A stretch of 39,341 nucleotides of DNA from Sporobacter termitidis (GTDB lineage: Bacteria > Bacillota > Clostridia > Oscillospirales > Oscillospiraceae). The stretch is taken from assembly GCA_029267955.1 (NCBI GenBank), contig JAJUHI010000003.1, positions 1-39,341 on the forward strand, written 5' to 3'. Both the position numbers and the translations under genes were made by a program. Under the pieces are notes generated by a model that was not told the origin of the DNA, searched no databases, and was given only the letters and a program-made list of their open reading frames with translations. Of the stretch, positions 36,674 to 39,341 are shown one piece after another. Each line of letters starts with the position of its first letter. Position 1 is the first letter of the stretch.

Positions 36674-36704
36674 AAAAAAAGGACGGACCGCCCGGCGGTC
36701 CGCC
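36674..36704 (-). terminator. Intrinsic terminator in the operon leader, candidate expression platform
   Basis: On the minus strand a GC-rich stem (GGACCGCC at 36685-36692 with GGCGGTCC at 36694-36701, extended to 36681 and 36704 past one bulged base) is followed by seven T residues (36674-36680). It lies about 90 bases before the ParA-like gene and 28 bases after the structured RNA. No minus-strand protein gene lies upstream that it could serve, so it most likely controls the operon or ends a small RNA. Confidence 0.8.
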
Positions 36705-36732
36705 AAAGAAAGGGTTGTGGGATAAAGATATG

Positions 36733-36822
36733 AGCTTATGTCCGAAATATCGTCCGCGGGCTGTCGTCAGCACCCACGGGCGATTTCGGGACCTGCGGCA
36801 TCCTCATGCCATTGGATAAGCT
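36733..36822 (-). ncRNA. Structured three-way-junction leader RNA (candidate riboswitch or small RNA)
   Basis: Read on the minus strand, P1 is AGCTTAT (36816-36822) with ATAAGCT (36733-36739), a perfect 7 bp. P2 is a perfect 5-bp hairpin, GGCAT-GAGG-ATGCC (36797-36810). P3 pairs 36781-36792 with 36740-36752: GTCC(C)GAAAT with ATTTCGGAC, then CG with CG past a two-base bulge, ending in a GC-rich hairpin. P3 abuts P1 with no unpaired base, while five and four bases join P1-P2 and P2-P3. A promoter sits just upstream and a terminator just downstream. I matched none of the purine, TPP, FMN, SAM, T-box, THF or c-di-GMP signatures. Confidence 0.65.
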
Positions 36823-36830
36823 GCAGGATA

Positions 36831-36859
36831 ATCATACGATATTTTACAGAAAGTGTAAA
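36831..36859 (-). promoter_or_regulatory. Strong sigma-A-type promoter of the branched-chain operon leader
   Basis: On the minus strand TTTACA (36854-36859) is 17 bases from TATGAT (36831-36836). Transcription would start near 36824, at the first base of the P1 helix of the leader RNA. Confidence 0.7.
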
Positions 36860-36944
36860 TAGCGGTATTTGCCGGATTGCCACTAGTTTTGTCGAACAGC
36901 CGATCCCCCGGCCGGAAACCGCGGAAGAAAAACTTTGCGGGCGA

Positions 36945-36972
36945 GAACCGAAAGCCGCCAAACCCCGTCTAA
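36945..36972 (+). promoter_or_regulatory. ECF-type promoter of the second sigma gene
   Basis: GAACC (36945-36949) and CGTCTAA (36966-36972) are separated by 16 bases, the pattern recognised by many ECF sigma factors of the SigM/SigX/SigW type. It is 37 bases before the GTG of the sigma gene, suggesting that the sigma factor activates its own gene. Confidence 0.55.
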
Positions 36973-37008
36973 CAGGCGACCGGTCAAAAAACCAAAGGAG
37001 ATGAATGA

Positions 37009-37491
37009 GTGACAAGCGACGAGCTTGGGGCGCGGATAGCGGCCATGATGCAAACGCTGTACCGCGTCAGCTATACGTATTTATCGGAGAGCTGCGATCG
37101 GGAGGAGGCTGTCGCCGAGTGCCTGCTGAAGGCGTGGCAGAAACGCTGCCAGCTCCGGGATGAGCGGTACATGCAGACCTGGGTGATTCGCATCCTGATC
37201 AACGAGTGCCGCAACATAGGGAGACGAAAAAGCCGGGAGGTGCCGGTGGCGGAGCTGCCCCGGCGGACGGCGCCGCCGGATGCGGATGTGGAGCTGCACG
37301 ACGCGCTGTTCCGCCTGGACGAGTCGCTGCGCCTGCCCATTGTCCTGCATTATGTGGAGGGCTTTACCATAAGCGAAATCGCCAATATTCTGCGCTGGCC
37401 GCAGGGCACCGTCAAATCGCGGATGCTGCGCGGCCGCCGGGAACTGAAAAGAATATTATCCGGAGAGGAGCAACTGCCATGCCAGATATGA
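37009..37491 (+). CDS. ECF-type RNA polymerase sigma factor
   Basis: This 160-residue protein has region 2 (SYTYLSESCDREEAVAECLL near residue 20-40 and YMQTWVIRILINECRNIGRR near 54-73) and region 4 (SLRLPIVLHYVEGFTISEIA, then WPQGTVKSRMLRGRRELKR). The start is GTG, with AAAGGAG eight bases upstream; no ATG fits. The next gene starts inside its last codons, 13 bases before its stop, so the two are translationally coupled. The upstream ECF-type promoter suggests self-activation. Confidence 0.92.
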   Translation: MTSDELGARIAAMMQTLYRVSYTYLSESCDREEAVAECLLKAWQKRCQLRDERYMQTWVIRILINECRNIGRRKSREVPVAELPRRTAPPDADVELHDALFRLDESLRLPIVLHYVEGFTISEIANILRWPQGTVKSRMLRGRRELKRILSGEEQLPCQI

Positions 37492-38582
37492 AAGACTTGG
37501 AGCGGGCCTTCGGCCGGGCCGACGCCGGCTTTGTCGCCAGCGTCAACCGGACGCTTAATGGGCTGCAGGCGGACAGGCAAAGAAGGCCTGCGGTTAAAAG
37601 AACGGGCCTGCGCCTTGCCGCCGCCATCGCCCTTATCACCGCGCTGCTGACGGGGACGGCGCTGGCCTTAACGAGCAATTGGGGCGTGTTGGATTTTCTC
37701 CATCAGAGAAGAAGCGGCGCGGCCGTTTTGCCGCAGGTCGGCGAAATTGTGCAGACGGACGTGCCGCAGGTCCCGGTGGAGACGGATATTGCCCGTTTCT
37801 CCGTCCGCGAGGGCATCTACGACGGGAACAACTTCTACCTGATCGTCGACGTCAAGCCGGCAAGCGGTAAGTACCTGCTGCTGGGGCCGGACGCCTACCC
37901 CCAGGACCCGATGGCCGTCATGGACCCGCTGTTCGAGGGGACGGCAGGCACCATTTCAGATTATGCCCGGGAGAACGGCAAAGAAATCATTCAGACAACC
38001 GTCAGTGTGGACAAAGCGGGCGGCCAGGGCGTCGATTATCTCCTCCAGCAGGACGGGACGCTCACCTATTTTATAAACGGCAGCCTGATTCAGGAGTCTG
38101 ACACGGTCGATCTGGAGTTAAGCTGCATTCTCACCCGGTTTGTCAAAAACCAGGACGGCAAGGATATACGGGAAAACATCCGGAATTCTAAACTCGCCTT
38201 CACGCTGGAGAACACGGGCTTTAAAGAGATCGTCACCAGCATCGCCCCGGCGGAATACCCCAGCTGCGGCGTCCGTATTGACAGCATCACCCTCAAGGGG
38301 TCGGAGATGGCAATCTATGCCGTGGTCCAATATACCGTCACGGACAAGGAGCGCTATGACGCTGTCGAAGACGGGCTCATGTTCGAATTTCTGGACACGG
38401 CGGGCAACCGCCTGCCGGACGGCGCGACGTCGGGCGGCGGCATCACCACCGAGGACGGCGTGCATTATGTTCTGGAGCACGCCATCGGCGCGATGGAGAG
38501 CCTGCCGCGGGAAATCGCCGTCAGGGGCTTCAACTTCTGGGATATGACCGGTTACGAGACCCACACCTTTACCATGAGGTAG
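37479..38582 (+). CDS. DUF4179-like membrane protein, probable anti-sigma factor
   Basis: This 367-residue protein has a short cytoplasmic segment (1-43), one membrane segment (about 44-66, LRLAAAIALITALLTGTALAL) and a large outside domain. Clostridial proteins of this layout, often annotated DUF4179, are encoded next to ECF sigma factors and are taken to bind them. The outside part has two beta-rich repeats, each with a FxLxxTGxKE or VxxYTVTDKE strand pattern. The ATG has GGAGAGGAG eight bases upstream. The cytoplasmic part is unusually short for an anti-sigma domain, which weakens the assignment a little. Confidence 0.78.
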   Translation: MPDMKDLERAFGRADAGFVASVNRTLNGLQADRQRRPAVKRTGLRLAAAIALITALLTGTALALTSNWGVLDFLHQRRSGAAVLPQVGEIVQTDVPQVPVETDIARFSVREGIYDGNNFYLIVDVKPASGKYLLLGPDAYPQDPMAVMDPLFEGTAGTISDYARENGKEIIQTTVSVDKAGGQGVDYLLQQDGTLTYFINGSLIQESDTVDLELSCILTRFVKNQDGKDIRENIRNSKLAFTLENTGFKEIVTSIAPAEYPSCGVRIDSITLKGSEMAIYAVVQYTVTDKERYDAVEDGLMFEFLDTAGNRLPDGATSGGGITTEDGVHYVLEHAIGAMESLPREIAVRGFNFWDMTGYETHTFTMR

Positions 38583-38600
38583 ACCGCTCCGCGTTTGGGC

Positions 38601-38632
38601 AAAAAAAGGGGAAGGTACGAGGCCTTCCCCTT
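38601..38632. terminator. Bidirectional terminator between the anti-sigma gene and prfB
   Basis: AAGGGGAAGG (38606-38615) and CCTTCCCCTT (38623-38632) form a 10-bp stem. Seven T residues follow on the minus strand for prfB; the plus side has AATTTATT. Confidence 0.9.
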
Positions 38633-38635
38633 AAT

Positions 38636-39341
38636 TTATTTGCTTTCGCCGGCCTTCATGCTCAGGTAAGCGTTGATAAAGCCGTCCAGGTCGCCGTCCA
38701 TGACGGCGTTGATGTTGCCGTTTTCATAGTTGGTGCGGTGGTCCTTCACCAGCGTGTAGGGCATAAAGACGTAGGAGCGGATCTGGCTGCCCCACTCGAT
38801 TTTCATCTGCTCGCCCTTGATGTCGCTGATTTTGTCCAGATGCTCCCGCTCCTTGATTTCGATGAGCTTGGAGCGCAGCATGCGCATGGCCACCTCGCGG
38901 TTCTGGTGCTGGCTGCGCTCCATCTGGCAGGCCACGATGATCCCGGTGGGGATATGGGTGATGCGGACGGCGCTCTCCGTTTTGTTGACGTGCTGGCCGC
39001 CGGCGCCGGAGGAGCGGTAGGTGTCCACCTTCAAATCCTCGGGCCGGATTTCAACCTCCACGTCGTCGGAAATGAGCGGCGTCACCTCGACGGCCGCGAA
39101 GGAGGTGTGCCGCCGGCCGGAGGAGTCGAAGGGGGAGATGCGCACCAGCCGGTGGATGCCGCTTTCGCTTTTGAGGTAGCCGTAGGCGTTTTCGCCCTCA
39201 ATCTCGATGGAGGCGGATTTGATGCCCGCCTCCTCGCCGTCGAGATAATCGAGGACTTTGTATTTCATGCCGTGGCGCTCGGCCCAGCGGGTGTACATCC
39301 TGTACAGCATTTCCGTCCAGTCCTGGGCCTCCGTGCCGCCC
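38636..39341 (-). CDS. prfB: Peptide chain release factor 2, C-terminal two thirds
   Basis: The frame runs off the right edge; 234 residues are visible, starting [16 protein letters not shown]. Release factor 2 ends translation at UGA and UAA. The catalytic GGQ is in [17 protein letters not shown] near the middle of the visible part. The stop-codon recognition tripeptide lies in the anticodon-like domain ([13 protein letters not shown]), where SPF is the release-factor-2 type. The known programmed frameshift near the start of prfB would be outside the window. Confidence 0.96.
   Translation of the reverse strand, partial: GGTEAQDWTEMLYRMYTRWAERHGMKYKVLDYLDGEEAGIKSASIEIEGENAYGYLKSESGIHRLVRISPFDSSGRRHTSFAAVEVTPLISDDVEVEIRPEDLKVDTYRSSGAGGQHVNKTESAVRITHIPTGIIVACQMERSQHQNREVAMRMLRSKLIEIKEREHLDKISDIKGEQMKIEWGSQIRSYVFMPYTLVKDHRTNYENGNINAVMDGDLDGFINAYLSMKAGESK

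Noticed and set aside
36601-37008. Possible known riboswitch (purine, TPP, FMN, SAM, THF, T-box, c-di-GMP).
   Set aside because: The signature sequences of these classes are absent. The structure is kept as an unassigned candidate.
36767-37015. An 82-codon minus-strand open frame upstream of the branched-chain operon.
   Set aside because: It overlaps the ECF sigma start, both promoters and the structured leader, has no ribosome site and resembles no family.

Overview
This window comes from the chromosome of an anaerobic, GC-rich member of the Firmicutes, class Clostridia. Gut lineages such as Oscillospiraceae/Ruminococcaceae fit best. This rests on gene content rather than a phylogenetic marker: an EFR1-type flavodoxin-ferredoxin, a ferredoxin-dependent branched-chain 2-oxoacid oxidoreductase, clostridial polyamine genes, a CmpB-type membrane protein and DUF4367/DUF4179-like anti-sigma proteins. 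No phage genes, transposases, CRISPR arrays, tRNA genes or rRNA genes were seen. The window is ordinary chromosome cut through a gene at each end (a sirtuin on the left, release factor 2 on the right).

Layout, left to right. (1) 1-3480: the 3' end of a sirtuin gene, then on the minus strand an ABC exporter ATPase/permease pair and an EFR1 protein. (2) 3574-10518, minus strand: a six-gene polyamine operon in the order speD, arginine decarboxylase, speE, speB, carboxy(nor)spermidine dehydrogenase-like, nspC. It encodes both the S-adenosylmethionine route and the aspartate-semialdehyde route to spermidine. Upstream lie a strong promoter, a candidate structured RNA and a terminator-like leader hairpin. 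(3) 10591-13171, minus: a polar amino-acid ABC importer (binding lipoprotein, permease, ATPase). (4) 13319-13907: a Cu/Zn superoxide dismutase-like gene and a long palindrome. (5) 13912-20169, minus: gltB-gltD (glutamate synthase) behind a promoter with three phased TTGCAA boxes and a leader terminator. (6) 20247-22458, minus: holB and ricT. (7) 22524-24339, plus: metG. (8) 24389-27067: a CmpB-like membrane protein, an HD-domain protein and a degenerate sigma-like gene on the minus strand, then an ECF sigma factor on the plus strand. (9) 27119-28006: a DUF4367-type partner of that sigma factor. (10) 28050-36859, minus: an eight-gene operon coding a ParA/CooC-like ATPase, the four subunits of a branched-chain 2-oxoacid:ferredoxin oxidoreductase, branched-chain aminotransferase, a LeuA-family protein without key catalytic motifs, and a sugar-isomerase-like TIM barrel fused to an acyl-CoA synthetase. 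Its leader folds as a three-way-junction RNA followed by an intrinsic terminator. (11) 36945-38582: an ECF sigma/anti-sigma pair with an ECF-type promoter. (12) the 3' part of prfB.

Functionally, the window handles nitrogen and amino acids: glutamate synthesis, amino-acid uptake, arginine to polyamines, and reversible exchange between branched-chain amino acids, 2-oxo acids, acyl-CoAs and acids. The most unusual parts are the eight-gene operon at 28050-36859, with its structured leader, its divergent LeuA homologue and its isomerase/ligase fusion, and the structured RNA upstream of speD. Promoters, start sites and RNA folds were read by eye and are inferences.
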